A DNA stretch of 64,000 nt from Drosophila pseudoobscura (GCF_009870125.1 NC_046683.1:44097869-44161868), one strand, 5' to 3'; positions 53,001-60,567 are shown, counted from the first letter of the stretch. Numbers and translations: made by a program. Notes: generated by a model not told the origin, from the letters alone.

Positions 53001-56000
53001 CCTCATTATATGTACACATCCAAACAGACTTATTGTATCTGTGTGTGGTGTGTGGTGTTTGGTGTTTGGTGTGTGGTGTGTCGTGTGTGTGGTGTGGATG
53101 GATGATTGATGGAGGGGGAGCAATCGCCAAGCATCAGCTTTTCCACTTCCAGTCACTATTCTGAACTGTCTCTGGCATGTTGCCGCAGATCTGGTCGCGC
53201 TTATCGGGCTCTATCCGCAACAATCGCCCCATGATTGCCTCTCCAACTCCAACTGCAGCTCCAAAAGCGTCGGCGCCGGCAAGTGAATGTGCACCAAGCG
53301 CCAGCAAATTGGCCAACGAAATAGCCAGCTATGTGAGTCATCCGGCGTTCAATCAATCGATCAAATCAATCGAGAAATCAAACGATTGCTTTGGCTATCT
53401 ATCGGAGGACGCTACTATTAATAGTTCACAGTTCATTGATCAGCCCCAACGCCCCCACGCCTTCCACGGCTCCACCCTCCGCCGGCTGGGGCTTATCATT
53501 CGGTCGGTCGGTCGGTCCGTCGGTCGGTCCGTCGGTGAAAATCCATTGGGGCAGAGTTTTACTAAATCAATTAATTAATTTATGGCCTGCCTTGGCTGTG
53601 TGTGCGGCAATCGTTGAGAAACAATCTTTCAAATGGCAGCAGCAGCCTCAGCCTCAGCCTCAAAGCCAAAAAGGCCAAACCCGAGCATTTTTTTCAATGT
53701 AAACACTTTGTGCAAGCCGGTCCAGAGCGGTCCTACCCGGCTCCACTGTGTCTCTGCATACAGGGTGATGCAGATCCAATGGACCCACCCCCCAATGGAC
53801 CCAAGCGTGTCCAAGTAGTGTCGTATTCCAGTCACAGCTGTGTTTCAATTGCCTTTTTGCCAGCTTTATCCAATGAAATCATCGATTGGGAGTGTGGTTC
53901 TATGTTTTGCTTTCTTTTATGCAATTTTTAAACAGTTGACTCAGTACTAAAATATATAAATCAATGGTCACTCCTAATACACACTCGTGTTACTATAAAA
54001 TACATCAAATGGCTTATAGTTTGTTAGATAGAATGATGTGTGCCATTCAGAGATTGCCCATGACATCATCGATTAGGCTTGTTTCCTTTAGTACTAGTAC
54101 AATAGGTGGTATTCCATCCATTGTTCCATTCAATTCGAAACAATTAGTTCCAGAAAAATAAATTTATTTCAAGGATATATTCTCTATATCCCCATAATTA
54201 TTCATTTAGCAAGACTACATATTCTTACAGAGTAACACAAGGCCTTATTGCACTTAGACCAAACATATATTCTGGGATGATATGGAGCTATTTTCGATGG
54301 ATCCTATCTAGGCTATCCTAGCAGGGCATACAAAAGTCTATCTCTCGAGTGACAGTGCCATATCTCTGGTGACAGTGCCCTGATCTATCAGATGTCCCGT
54401 TTCTGTTGCAGTTATCTCTAATTATGGAACCTTTCACCAGGTCAATATCGATAATGTGTTGATTGGAAAAGTATCTAAAAATTCTTTAGAAAAGCAGATG
54501 GATCTATAAATGGTTTACACATAAACGCACCATATATCTGGGGGATCGGATCATACTCGTACAAGGCAATTATCAGTGCTGCATGGTGCTGGGACTTAAT
54601 GGACAAATGCTTTCAGAGTGGCAATTAGATTAATTAGAGAACAAAATCAATTAAGACATCAACTCGAGTGCTTTTATTGGGAAATCGATTGATTGCATCA
54701 CCCTGTATGTGGCATAGACGAGTGTACTCCTATATGTGTGTTTGTGCTTCTAAAACCCGTGCCTGCCATATCTGATGAGCATGAAGAGTCCGCGTCTTCG
54801 CTTCTGTCTCCGTCTCCATCTCCATCTCAGTCTCAGTCTCCGTCTCCGTCAGCGGATGATTGTGCGGCAACTGTGAAACTGGAGCAGCTGTTCGGCCGGC
54901 CCCTGCTCCAGTTACCGCTCTGCTCCCACTCCCACTTGGTAGCAGGCACTACTCGCACTCGTACTCGCACTCGTACTGGTACTGGTACTCGTACTCGTAT
55001 TCGTATTTTCATTCATTGGTTAGGACGCGCACTCCAAAAGAGGTTTGGGGTACCATTATCTGGAAACCAAAGATCGACAGAAACAGAAACAGAGTCAACC
55101 CAAAAACGGAAAGTGAATGCGCCGCCAGTGCACACGCGTGTCGACCCAGAGCTGGGACTCGGACTGGGACTGGGACTGGGACTGAGACTGGCACTGTCTC
55201 TGGCTGGAGGCTGGTTAGTTAGTAACCCACCCAGCAGCAGCCCAGCAGCTCGGTGGTTCCGTGGCATCATCATCATCATCATCATCATCGGCATCGTCGA
55301 TTGTATCAATTCAATTGGACGCAGCAGGTGATTAAAAATTGGTTAAAGCTACAAAATTATCAATGTGAGATCGTCGATTGCCATTGCCCCGTGGCTGTTG
55401 TTGTCTCCGTCTCCGTCTCTACCCGTGGATGGGCCTTTGTTGGTGGGGGCTTGGGGCTGGGGGTCTGTCGTTTTCAATACCTTTGGGAGGCCGGCCTTAA
55501 AATACCCATAGTTGAGTCGTTTTATTTGATTTGTGTTCGATTGGATTTTAATTTGTAAAGTGGAGGCTAATTAGAGCGTCTCGTCGATCATTTCGATGAG
55601 TTTCACTTTTCATCTCTCTGGAATTGGGGGATTGGGTATCAGGGATTGGGTATCGAGATGGGGTGGGTTGAGGGGGGAGAAGGGGAACCTTGGCCTAGCG
55701 TTGGCGTTGGCGTTGGCGTTGGCGTTGACTTTGGCATGGACGACATGTTGAAGTTGAAGGCTTTACCCACTGATCCAAATCTCGTTTAATCGTCCATTTT
55801 AAGGTCACCTCCTGGCTGAACAGCGACGGAGCGGAGAATCTGCAAAAGTTTTCACAGCTCCAGTGGGAGAACGAGACCCAACTGAAGGCCCAGGAGCAGG
55901 AGTTCGAGAAGTACTACTTCATAGCGATGGTGAGTGGCAGGAGAATGGTGGCAGAAAATGCCGAGAGACTGACGCCCATCCTATCACGCCTCATTCCACA

Positions 56001-59000
56001 GAAACATCTGGCCAAGGGTCGCGACCTGCATGCGGCGGCCATCAAGGTGTCGGTTCTCAGCGAGAGCGCCGCCAGCCTGAAGACAGCTTTGGATCAGTTC
56101 GCCCAGAAGTTGGAGCTCACGCACGAGCGGTTCGAGGCAGCCGCCCGACTGCTACACCTGCTCACCCAGCACCAGCGCGAGGTGGCCGCCCACGAGGAGC
56201 TGCAGCGCCTGGCCGAGCAGTTGGGCGCCACGCCCCTGCTGGAGAAGCACTGGCCGGCCATGAGGAAGAGCAACACTCTGCCTGCGGCCAGCAGCACGCC
56301 GGCGCCGTCGGGTGGCAAGCGCGGAAGCTATCGCTGCAGTTCGGGAAGCGGCAGCTCCTTTGAGGGCATGCCGGGCGGCAACTGCAGCTGTTGGCGCGAG
56401 AGCCGCCACCTGGAGGACATGGACGAGCCGGACGAGGAGGAGCAGGACAACGATTGCGATAATGACGTCGATGGCGATGGAGAGGAGCAGCAGTCGAAGA
56501 TTGCCGACTCCGGAGTGGGCGTCTGCGACAATTGCGAGCGCAATCCGAAGCTGGCACGCATCTGCTCCTGCCAGAGTCTCAACGAGAAGAGGTGAGTGCT
56601 AGAGGGTCTATACCCCGTACGCTTGCTCATCCCTGGACTCCTTTTTCAGTCACGACGAGCTGCTCGAGGATGAGTGCTTTGAGCGACCTTCGAAGCGCTA
56701 CATGGACATGCACTCGCCCATGGAGGCGAACGCCCATCTGCAGTGCCATGGCTCCAGTCTGGAACTGCCCAAGCTGGAGGAGCTCAGCTGCCTGGACCCC
56801 AAAATACAAAAGTAGGAAAGAAACTCTTTATCCATTTTAGAGCTGTCACTGATCTCTCGCATATCTCTTCCTCCTCCTCCTCCTCATCCTCATCCTCCTC
56901 TGCGCAGAACGCTTCTATTGATCATGCGCGAAATGATTGGTACCGAACGCGACTACGTGCGCTCCCTGTACTACGTGATCGAGAACTACATTGACGAGCT
57001 GCTGCGCGAGGACATACCGCAGCCGCTGCGTGGCCAGCGGAACGTGATCTTCGGCAACATCGAGAAGATCTTCGAGTTCCACAACTCGCATTTCCTGGGC
57101 GAACTGGAGCGGTACGAGCGTAATCCGCTAAAGGTGGGCGCCGCCTTCCTGGAGATGGAGTCCAAGTTCTACCTGTACGCACTGTACAACAAGAACAAGC
57201 CCAAGAGCGACACGCTGCTGAGCGAGTACGGCAGCTCCTTCTTCAAGCCCAAGCAGCTCCAACTGCAGGACAAGCTGGACTTGGCCTCGTACCTTCTGAA
57301 GCCGGTGCAGCGCATGGGCAAGTACGCGCTGCTTCTGCAGCAGCTGGTGAAGGCCTGCCGGAGTGTGGAGGGCGCGGCTCTGCAGGAGATCGCCGCCGAC
57401 GTCGAGGAGCTGCAGCGTGCCGAGGAGATGGTCAAGTTCCAGCTGCGCCACGGCAACGATCTGCTGGCCATGGACTCGCTGCGGGACTGTGACGTGAACG
57501 TCAAGGAGCAGGGCCGCCTGCTGCGCCAGAATGAGTTTCTCGTCTGGCAGGGACGCGGTGGCAAGAAGACGCTACGCCAGGTGTTCCTCTTCGAGGAGTT
57601 GGTGCTTTTCAGCAAGGCGCGCCGCTTCCCAGACCACAAGGTGAGTAAATGCGGCCTAATCTCCAGGAAGCAACCTCTTCATTCAATGGATATGTTTTGC
57701 TTCCAGAATCTGGACATCTACATCTACAAGAACAGCATCAAGACTTCGGATATTGGCCTGACGGCGCACACGGGCGATTCGGCGACCAAGTTCGAGATCT
57801 GGTTCCGGAAGCGAAAGCCGGACGACACCTATATGCTGCAGTGCATGTCGGAGGATATCAAGAACGCCTGGACCGAGGAGATCTCCAAGCTGCTCTGGAA
57901 GCAGGCGAAACGAAACAGAGGTGGGCATCAGCCACGAACCCCACGTCCAGTCCTGGCATATCTAACATTTTCTTTCTCACAGAAATTCGTCTGGCGGAGA
58001 TGTCTTCGATGGGCATTGGCAGCAAGCCCTGCCTGGACATACGTCCGAGCAACAACCAGATCAGCGATCGGTCCATACCCCTGACACAGCTAAACAAAAG
58101 TGAGTAGCAGGAGCATGCCTCAATGCGGGATCGATTGGTAATCCGTTTTCTACGCAGCACCGAAGTTGCGTCACTCGGAGCTCGGCAAGGGCAGCATGCG
58201 GCGTCCTAACTCGCTGATATCGGAGAGCTCCCTGTCCAGCGGCACTAGCACCACCAGTGGCTCCTCTATCAGCGGCGGATCCTCGTCGGGCCATGGGGCG
58301 CACGAGAGCGGCCGGCACAGCCTGCACTTTGGCAAACTGCCAGGCAGCCACAACAGCAGCAGCAGCCACAGTAATGCCACACTGGAACTGATCAATGAGA
58401 CGCAGGCCCTAAAGCTGAGCAAGGGCTGTGGCAGTGGCAGTGGCAGTGGCAGCGGCAGCGGCAGTGGCAGTCACAAGAGCCAAGAGCCTGCCTCCGAAGG
58501 CAGAAACAGCTCGTCGGGCAACGAACAGCACGGACACGGAAGCAAACGTCATCCCAAGCGATCGACGACAATCGTCAGCCAGCTGTCCATGGGTATTGAG
58601 CTTGAATTGTGCTATTTCTTCTAAGCGCATCCTGTTGCTTTTAGTTGTTGTTGTTTTTGTTGGCCCCTGTATATAACTAGAAGTCCTTCAGTATTACTAG
58701 AAACAAAACTGTATATAATCCCCACACACCACACCACACCAAACCTAACACGTAATCTGTGTATTCCGCATCCCGACCACCACTCTCCGCGCTGCATGTT
58801 GTTTGTGTCTCCCCCCCCGCCCACACGTCTCGACCCTTTCGACTGAATGATCCAACATGTTCTCACACTTTCCCCGTATCCCCCATCCAGAGAGCGGCAT
58901 TGTCTCAGACATGTGCGGCACACCGGACCAGGAGCACGCGGCCGAGCAGTTGGCCGGCACAGGCAACAGGGGCAGCTGGTCCACATCCACCGCATCGGCA

Positions 59001-59096
59001 ACGGCATCCACTGCGAGCGCCTCGACGGTGATCCTGCGGCGCTACAAGTCGTATGCGCATGCGGCCGAATCCGCTGCCCCGGAGAGCAGTAAATAG
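5915..59096 (+). CDS. Pura: Puratrophin-1-like Rho guanine nucleotide exchange factor, long form (17 exons)
   Basis: Coding exons: 5915-6082, 19424-20269, 20339-20626, 33449-33572, 34654-35514, 38636-38719, 38999-39122, 43822-44212, 44514-45140, 55804-55929, 56002-56591, 56650-56811, 56908-57640, 57707-57920, 57983-58099, 58158-58592, 58891-59096. All sixteen junctions have GT/AG ends and compatible phases; the sum is 6,096 bases, 2,031 residues. Order: Glu- and Gln-rich N-terminus, CRAL-TRIO/SEC14-like segment (about 790-900), helical spectrin-like region (about 1000-1320), DH domain (about 1466-1660) followed by PH (to about 1780), and a Ser/Gly-rich tail. This is the PLEKHG4/Puratrophin-1 architecture; such proteins load GTP onto Rho GTPases at the membrane and cytoskeleton. 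The fly gene was reported to drive daily Rho1-dependent remodelling of clock neurons (recalled). Adjacent Urm1 agrees with the D. melanogaster neighbourhood. Long first, third and ninth introns host other genes and repeats. Exact exon use needs transcripts. Confidence 0.88.
10026..11129 (+). mobile_element. DINE-1/ISY-like (Helitron-type) non-autonomous element
   Basis: Starts with TATACCCGATACTC facing GAGTAT and contains a CTGTCCGT minisatellite (about 10167-10225). An internal module is repeated about three times, each carrying a GCCCCCACAAAGG-type block followed by an AGAACCAAATTTGG-type block. It ends with an inverted GTATCGGGTATA (about 11089-11100) and a short hairpin (GAGTTGC 11106-11112 pairing with GCAACTC 11123-11129). 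No coding capacity. A 3' hairpin is typical of Helitrons; family naming is inferred. Confidence 0.65.
11795..11887 (+). repeat. GAGACGAGAGACGG minisatellite
   Basis: Several tandem variants of a purine-rich 14-base unit. The matching place in the right arm (about 15548-15590) has fewer units, so this tract has expanded or contracted since the duplication. Confidence 0.8.
11930..11935 (-). terminator. AATAAA signal in the left copy
   Basis: Canonical poly(A) signal on the minus strand about 30 bases past the left copy's stop. The corresponding site in the right copy reads AATGAA, so the two copies differ in this functional element. Confidence 0.5.
11968..12298 (-). pseudogene. Inverted copy of the unrecognised gene, 5' end missing
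   Basis: The frame encodes about 106 residues that match the C-terminal part of the intact copy at 15075-15467 with only two substitutions (Ser for Ile, Ile for Val). Upstream of the duplicated segment the frame stays open but has no ATG, only a GTG at 12399; the ATG at 12328 is in another frame. Unless an upstream exon is spliced on, this copy cannot make the full protein, so I call it truncated. It keeps a canonical poly(A) signal at 11930-11935. Confidence 0.6.
14706..14716 (+). promoter_or_regulatory. Core promoter Motif 1 (M1BP-type) site
   Basis: CGGTCACACTA fits the Drosophila Motif 1 consensus (YGGTCACACTR), which sits at or just upstream of broad transcription starts. It lies about 360 bases before the start codon of the unrecognised gene on the same strand and is the best promoter evidence for that gene. 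Confidence 0.55.
15075..15467 (+). CDS. Unrecognised 130-residue protein nested in intron 1
   Basis: ATG at 15075 to TAG at 15467. I do not recognise the family. The protein is 130 residues with no signal peptide or membrane segment. It has a Pro/Leu-rich centre and a charged C-terminus (EELKAKRRKWRD, then acidic DDLTD). Third codon positions are strongly G/C, as in real fly genes. A Motif 1 promoter site at 14706-14716 and an AT-rich TATATAA-like stretch near 14968 precede it. The last 106 residues are duplicated in inverse orientation at 11968-12292; the first 24 residues are unique to this copy. The poly(A) site position has AATGAA instead of AATAAA. It is transcribed in the same direction as the host gene, so expression must come from its own promoter or from the host intron. 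Confidence 0.6.
   Translation: MSNNCRSLGGLPVRRVLLSALNASACGPRFGLHVRNSCIPDRPPLPLVKAFWKRRVLEGISAIPHVPRPQTLAGFQGLQGPTLLPHRGLFDVQISWVDFQEQQDERTAEELKAKRRKWRDTLFMDDLTDP
15145..15775 (+). repeat. Right arm of the inverted duplication
   Basis: Pairs with 11604-12292. Spacer between arms is about 2.85 kb. A host transcript would carry both arms in cis and could fold into a hairpin with a stem of about 600 base pairs. Confidence 0.9.
19424..20626 (+). CDS. Pura: RhoGEF exons 2 and 3: acidic and Gln-rich N-terminal region
   Basis: Exon 2 is 19424-20269 and exon 3 is 20339-20626, separated by a 69-base intron. Both are phase 0. Exon 2 encodes Glu/Asp tracts (19687-19749), a Gln-Pro alternation (19918-19968) and a Gln run (20158-20180). 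Exon 3 begins with a Val-Glu-Leu-Glu repeat and ends with a helical segment containing AMLAQLIDSHLSHIYPVYW, which looks folded and is likely conserved. The low-complexity tracts are probably disordered linkers and should vary between species. Confidence 0.85.
20627..33448 (+). other. RhoGEF intron 3 (12.8 kb)
   Basis: From GTAAGT to a TCTTGCAG acceptor. No nested gene that I can support. It holds a 17-base perfect palindrome (21500-21516) and a GC-rich stretch at 21900-22260 that may be regulatory. It also has CAG, GATA and CTG runs, poly(A) of 23 at 32885-32907, GGTCT repeats at 32991-33019, and two clusters of ATCGAT-type sites at about 31250-31460 and 32140-32260. Confidence 0.7.
32885..33019 (+). 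repeat. Poly(A) tract and GGTCT pentamer repeat
   Basis: 23 consecutive A at 32885-32907, then a GGTCT tandem array at 32991-33019. Both are ordinary intronic simple repeats. Confidence 0.85.
33449..33572 (+). CDS. Pura: RhoGEF exon 4
   Basis: 41 codons plus one base (phase 0 in, phase 1 out) between TTGCAG and GTAAGT. The peptide, with LVLHLSDAEIAHALRPAELYL, is amphipathic and conserved-looking and starts the region that precedes the CRAL-TRIO-like part. The phase matches exons 3 and 5. Confidence 0.82.
33573..34653 (+). other. RhoGEF intron 4 with a candidate alternative exon
   Basis: 1.08 kb intron. It contains a strong acceptor followed by an in-phase open stretch at 33779-33930, listed separately. 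The remainder is AT-rich with no other coding signal. Confidence 0.7.
33779..33930 (+). CDS. Pura: Candidate alternative terminal exon of the RhoGEF
   Basis: A long pyrimidine tract ends in GTGCAG at 33778. The following 152 bases are open in the phase that exon 4 needs (phase 1) and end in TAA at 33928-33930, adding about 50 residues. The second half, with RLAEGRCRMSYTRACRIHS, has strong G/C third-position bias unlike the surrounding intron. Use of this exon would end the protein at about 525 residues, before the CRAL-TRIO and DH-PH parts. There is no canonical AATAAA close by, so it may instead be a fortuitous open stretch. Confidence 0.35.
34654..35514 (+). CDS. Pura: RhoGEF exon 5: low-complexity linker
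   Basis: 861 bases, phase 1 in and out. It begins with an acidic DDDEDVEATLRLYAVW stretch. Then come a helical part, Gln-Met repeats, Asn runs, and a long Ser/Asn/Gly-rich region with a Gly run (about 35466-35486) near the end. A basic patch in the middle (RRSDLITKNKLFNNRYMLRR) is the most sequence-complex part and might be a binding segment. Confidence 0.85.
36172..37014 (+). CDS. Nested tetraspanin-like four-pass membrane protein
   Basis: Three exons, 36172-36249, 36358-36531 and 36592-37014, all phase 0, give 224 residues. Four hydrophobic segments lie near residues 17-36, 46-75, 85-103 and 176-203. The large extracellular loop between segments 3 and 4 has the tetraspanin hallmark CCG (in YKCCGMLG), a PCPESC pair and a further Cys in ERGC, with an N-glycosylation sequon (NKT). 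The loop is short for the family. Tetraspanins organise membrane microdomains and partner proteins. The gene lies inside a RhoGEF intron on the same strand. D. melanogaster has a tetraspanin named for region 66A that could be the orthologue, but I have not verified its position. The second intron (60 bases) has no stop, so retention would add 20 residues between segments 2 and 3. Confidence 0.8.
37948..37995 (+). CDS. Pura: Candidate 48-base cassette exon of the RhoGEF
   Basis: Flanked by CACCAG and GTATGT, phase 1 in and out, so it can be inserted between exons 5 and 6 without a frame change. The 16 residues end in MQLEFNPELPTR, with codon choice like the true exons. The acceptor's pyrimidine tract is weak. 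With it the protein would be 2,047 residues. Confidence 0.4.
38543..38580 (+). repeat. CCAT tandem repeat
   Basis: Tetranucleotide run just before exon 6, partly inside its pyrimidine-rich upstream region. Its length might influence splicing, but that is only a possibility. Confidence 0.8.
38636..39122 (+). CDS. Pura: RhoGEF exons 6 and 7: CRAL-TRIO-like segment start
   Basis: Exon 6 is 38636-38719 and exon 7 is 38999-39122 (phases 1-1 and 1-2). They encode LPEKLLTSGVYLPGTRTLKG followed by DPLVSVDAACVASAGLNCYE and LATLLLYYSTIPERK. In PLEKHG4-type proteins the equivalent passage (GTR..G.P.V.V) opens the SEC14/CRAL-TRIO region, a lipid-binding fold. The junctions are clean TTCCAG/GTGAGT and TTGCAG/GTAAGT. 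Confidence 0.85.
39123..43821 (+). other. RhoGEF intron 7 (4.7 kb)
   Basis: Contains GGATGGTT repeats (39542-39598), AGAG runs and CAG/CTG stretches (about 40990-41020, 42478-42500). No gene supported. A minus-strand frame at 40831-41037 with a poly-Leu start is the reverse reading of a CAG repeat. Confidence 0.7.
39542..39598 (+). repeat. GGATGGTT minisatellite
   Basis: About seven imperfect octamer units in intron 7. Confidence 0.85.
43822..44212 (+). CDS. Pura: RhoGEF exon 8: CRAL-TRIO-like core and Gln/Asn tracts
   Basis: 391 bases, phase 2 in and 0 out. After a Pro- and Gln-rich start it encodes FTILIAIEKSQHLCVIELIC and SLRLLSKQI, then ILVVSSDTNLLQLC. This alternation of strands and helices fits the SEC14-like fold. 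It closes with long Gln, Asn and Ser runs (about 44091-44200). A 301-base intron follows. Confidence 0.85.
44514..45140 (+). CDS. Pura: RhoGEF exon 9: spectrin-like helical region
   Basis: 209 codons, phase 0 on both sides. A short Gln run is followed by helical, heptad-rich sequence: WREFFAQLEAFQRQCSAAGG, LPTRRQLYGQHRALSRAL, LRKLGASQLSRLQELA and LLFNEVDRAAQRLEQLTEQR. This resembles spectrin-type repeats between the SEC14-like and DH parts of Puratrophin-1 and Trio-like exchange factors. Confidence 0.85.
48015..48038 (+). repeat. ATG trinucleotide microsatellite
   Basis: Eight exact ATG units followed by degenerate ATG/ACG units. Intronic and not translated in any supported transcript. Confidence 0.85.
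48980..49026 (+). repeat. AGCAGCCCC minisatellite
   Basis: About five 9-base units in intron 9. The array reads as Ser-Pro repeats in one frame, but no exon context supports translation. Confidence 0.8.
51739..51885 (+). repeat. Imperfect tandem duplication
   Basis: Unit 1 (51739-51818) and unit 2 (51826-51885) share GTTTAAAGAAGA, ACTCTCCTATGATC and GCCCAGTGACTCCTTC blocks. Unit 1 carries an extra 19 bases before the last block. It is open on the plus strand in unit 2, but no start or splice context supports coding. Confidence 0.8.
53177..53332 (+). CDS. Pura: Alternative first coding exon of the RhoGEF (short form)
   Basis: ATG at 53177, 52 codons, then a GTGAGT donor in phase 0, matching exon 10. 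The peptide starts MLPQIWSRLSGSIRNNRP and ends SKLANEIASY; the middle is Ala/Pro/Ser-rich with coding-like composition. An in-frame TGA lies just upstream, between a possible CCAG acceptor and the ATG, so the exon cannot be internal; it is best read as the first coding exon from an internal promoter. Splicing to exon 10 gives 912 residues, retaining DH-PH and tail but without the CRAL-TRIO-like and Gln-rich parts. Confidence 0.65.
55804..56811 (+). CDS. Pura: RhoGEF exons 10-12: helical linker before the DH domain
   Basis: Exons 55804-55929, 56002-56591 and 56650-56811. Exon 10 encodes VTSWLNSDGAENLQKFSQLQ. Exon 11 continues spectrin-like helices (LDQFAQKLELTHERFEAAAR), then a Ser/Gly-rich stretch, an Asp/Glu-rich stretch and a Cys-containing motif (VGVCDNCERN, ICSC). 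Exon 12 has the start of the approach to DH. The 72-base intron 10 is a multiple of three and free of stops, so it could be retained without breaking the frame. Confidence 0.85.
56908..57920 (+). CDS. Pura: RhoGEF exons 13-14: DH and PH domains
   Basis: Exon 13 (56908-57640) and exon 14 (57707-57920). The DH domain opens with IMREMIGTERDYVRSLYYVI (conserved region 1), continues through the NIEKIFEFHNSHFLGELE helix, and has the conserved helix PVQRMGKYALLLQQLVKAC (conserved region 3), which contacts the switch regions of Rho. The PH domain follows: FLVWQGRGGKKTLRQVFLFE, then IYIYKNSIKTSDIGLT and FEIWFRKRKP, ending in a helix with the usual Trp (NAWTEEISKLLW). All key blocks are intact, so the exchange activity is probably functional. 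Confidence 0.93.
57983..59096 (+). CDS. Pura: RhoGEF exons 15-17: Ser/Gly-rich C-terminal tail
   Basis: Exons 57983-58099, 58158-58592 and 58891-59096 (TAG at 59094). Exon 16 encodes a Ser/Thr/Gly-rich tail with a Gly-Ser alternation (about 58430-58470) and basic KRHPKRST. Exon 17 ends with LRRYKSYAHAAESAAPESSK. If intron 16 is not removed, translation runs ten residues past the donor and stops at 58624, replacing the last 68 residues. Confidence 0.88.
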
Positions 59097-59701
59097 GTTC
59101 TCGGCCAGGCCAGGCCCTAGGTATACAGAAGAACGATTTATAGCTTTAGCAGAAGAACGGAACGGTTTCATCGGATCCCGTTATAATATACGATACGATA
59201 CGATACGATACGAGTTACCATAATCATTATAATTTTTACTTCATTTTTTTTTTATGTTATTTATTATTTATTACATTATACATTTTAGTTGTGTTAATTT
59301 GTCATAATTAATCCCTATTCCGCATTTGATTTGCCTCTGGGTGCATTCATTATTCTCGTTTCGGAAACTAATTGAAATTATTGAATTCAATGTGTCAATG
59401 TCGAAATACATATTTCATAGCTCTAGGTATCCGCCCCACACAATCGAAAAGTTGCACACATTCACAAAACAGAGACAGAACAGAAACAGATCAGGGGAGC
59501 GGAGCGGAGCGGAGGCGGAGCCATGGGCGTGGAGTACCGACTGCCCCCATCCCCCCTACATATCGAGATCGACGAACTTCATTACGTACAGTTAGTATGT
59601 AATGTAAAACTAAGTGCCTACCATTAGAATATATTAAACGAAAAAATATTCATAGATCTATCTTATAAATAACTATATGCAATAAGCAAAAACTTAAATT
59701 C

Positions 59702-59707
59702 AATAAA
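59702..59707 (+). terminator. Pura: Poly(A) signal of the RhoGEF gene
   Basis: AATAAA followed by a GT-containing stretch, about 600 bases after the stop at 59096. It is the best 3' end for the large gene. Confidence 0.6.
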
Positions 59708-59777
59708 CGTTGCTTGAAATGTAAAACAATTGCATCAAATTTCCTTCCCAAGCAAATTCTTTCCTCCGCGCTCTGCC

Positions 59778-59798
59778 TTAGAATTCCCAAGTGTTTTT
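59778..59798 (+). promoter_or_regulatory. snRNA-type PSEA element
   Basis: TTAGAATTCCCAAGTGTTTTT closely fits the 21-base Drosophila proximal sequence element A consensus (core AATTCCCAASTG..TTT), the SNAPc site of U1-U6 genes. A TATA box follows about 15 bases on, the arrangement used by Pol III genes such as U6. Confidence 0.7.
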
Positions 59799-59813
59799 TT
59801 TCGGGCTTTCGCA

Positions 59814-59821
59814 TATAAATA
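59814..59821 (+). promoter_or_regulatory. TATA box of the candidate Pol III unit
   Basis: TATAAATA, 15 bases after the PSEA and 27 bases before the predicted RNA 5' end. In flies, TATA plus PSEA specifies Pol III; without TATA the PSEA specifies Pol II. Confidence 0.65.
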
Positions 59822-59840
59822 TGCGAGCGGCGAGTTTTAA

Positions 59841-59940
59841 CGAACTTGAGATGAAGAAGACTTTACTACCCCGAACCATCGTGTGGGCCTTTGCCAATTT
59901 TGGTAAAGGGGACGTAATTCTGATTTAAGTTTGATTCTTT
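59841..59940 (+). ncRNA. Candidate Pol III small RNA of about 100 nt, class unknown
   Basis: Downstream of the PSEA/TATA pair. A terminal stem joins 59841-59849 to 59925-59933 (nine pairs including two G-U). An internal hairpin pairs CCTTTGCC (59888-59895) with GGTAAAGG (59902-59909) around an AATTTT loop. A run of ten T at 59938-59947 would terminate Pol III. The loop AATTTTGG resembles an Sm site but is sequestered by the stem. It does not match U6, U6atac, 7SK, tRNA-Sec, U7 or the Sm snRNAs as I know them. The same stretch holds a 25-codon frame from ATG 59851, which I consider incidental. Caveat: the T run overlaps the A-rich tail region of Urm1 on the other strand. Confidence 0.5.
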
Positions 59941-59944
59941 TTTT

Positions 59945-59950
59945 TTTATT
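59945..59950 (-). terminator. Urm1: Poly(A) signal of Urm1
   Basis: AATAAA on the minus strand about 70 bases after the Urm1 stop at 60022. It overlaps the T run that would end the plus-strand small RNA. Confidence 0.55.
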
Positions 59951-60021
59951 TATAAAGCTTGCATTTAAAAAAATAAACTTTTGGCTTATATAAAAAACAA
60001 CTGAAATGAGACCGAAGTCTG

Positions 60022-60567
<546 letters not shown>

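Larger units (their letters stand above)
45141..55803 (+). other. RhoGEF intron 9 (10.7 kb)
   Basis: Contains an alternative first exon (53177-53332), an ATG microsatellite (48015-48038), AGCAGCCCC repeats (48980-49026), an imperfect tandem duplication (51739-51885) and ACTCGT runs (about 54953-55005). GGCGTT repeats lie at 55699-55728. No other gene is supported. Confidence 0.75.
59097..60021. other. Convergent 3' region between the RhoGEF and Urm1
   Basis: The RhoGEF 3' UTR runs to about 59725 and includes a CGATA repeat near 59190-59212. The candidate small RNA unit follows (59778-59947) and then the Urm1 3' UTR. Apart from these I see no further gene. Confidence 0.7.

Noticed and set aside
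59851..59928. 25-codon open frame after a TATA box
   Set aside because: The predicted 5' leader would be about 10 bases, and the PSEA plus stem pairing and T run fit a noncoding Pol III RNA better.
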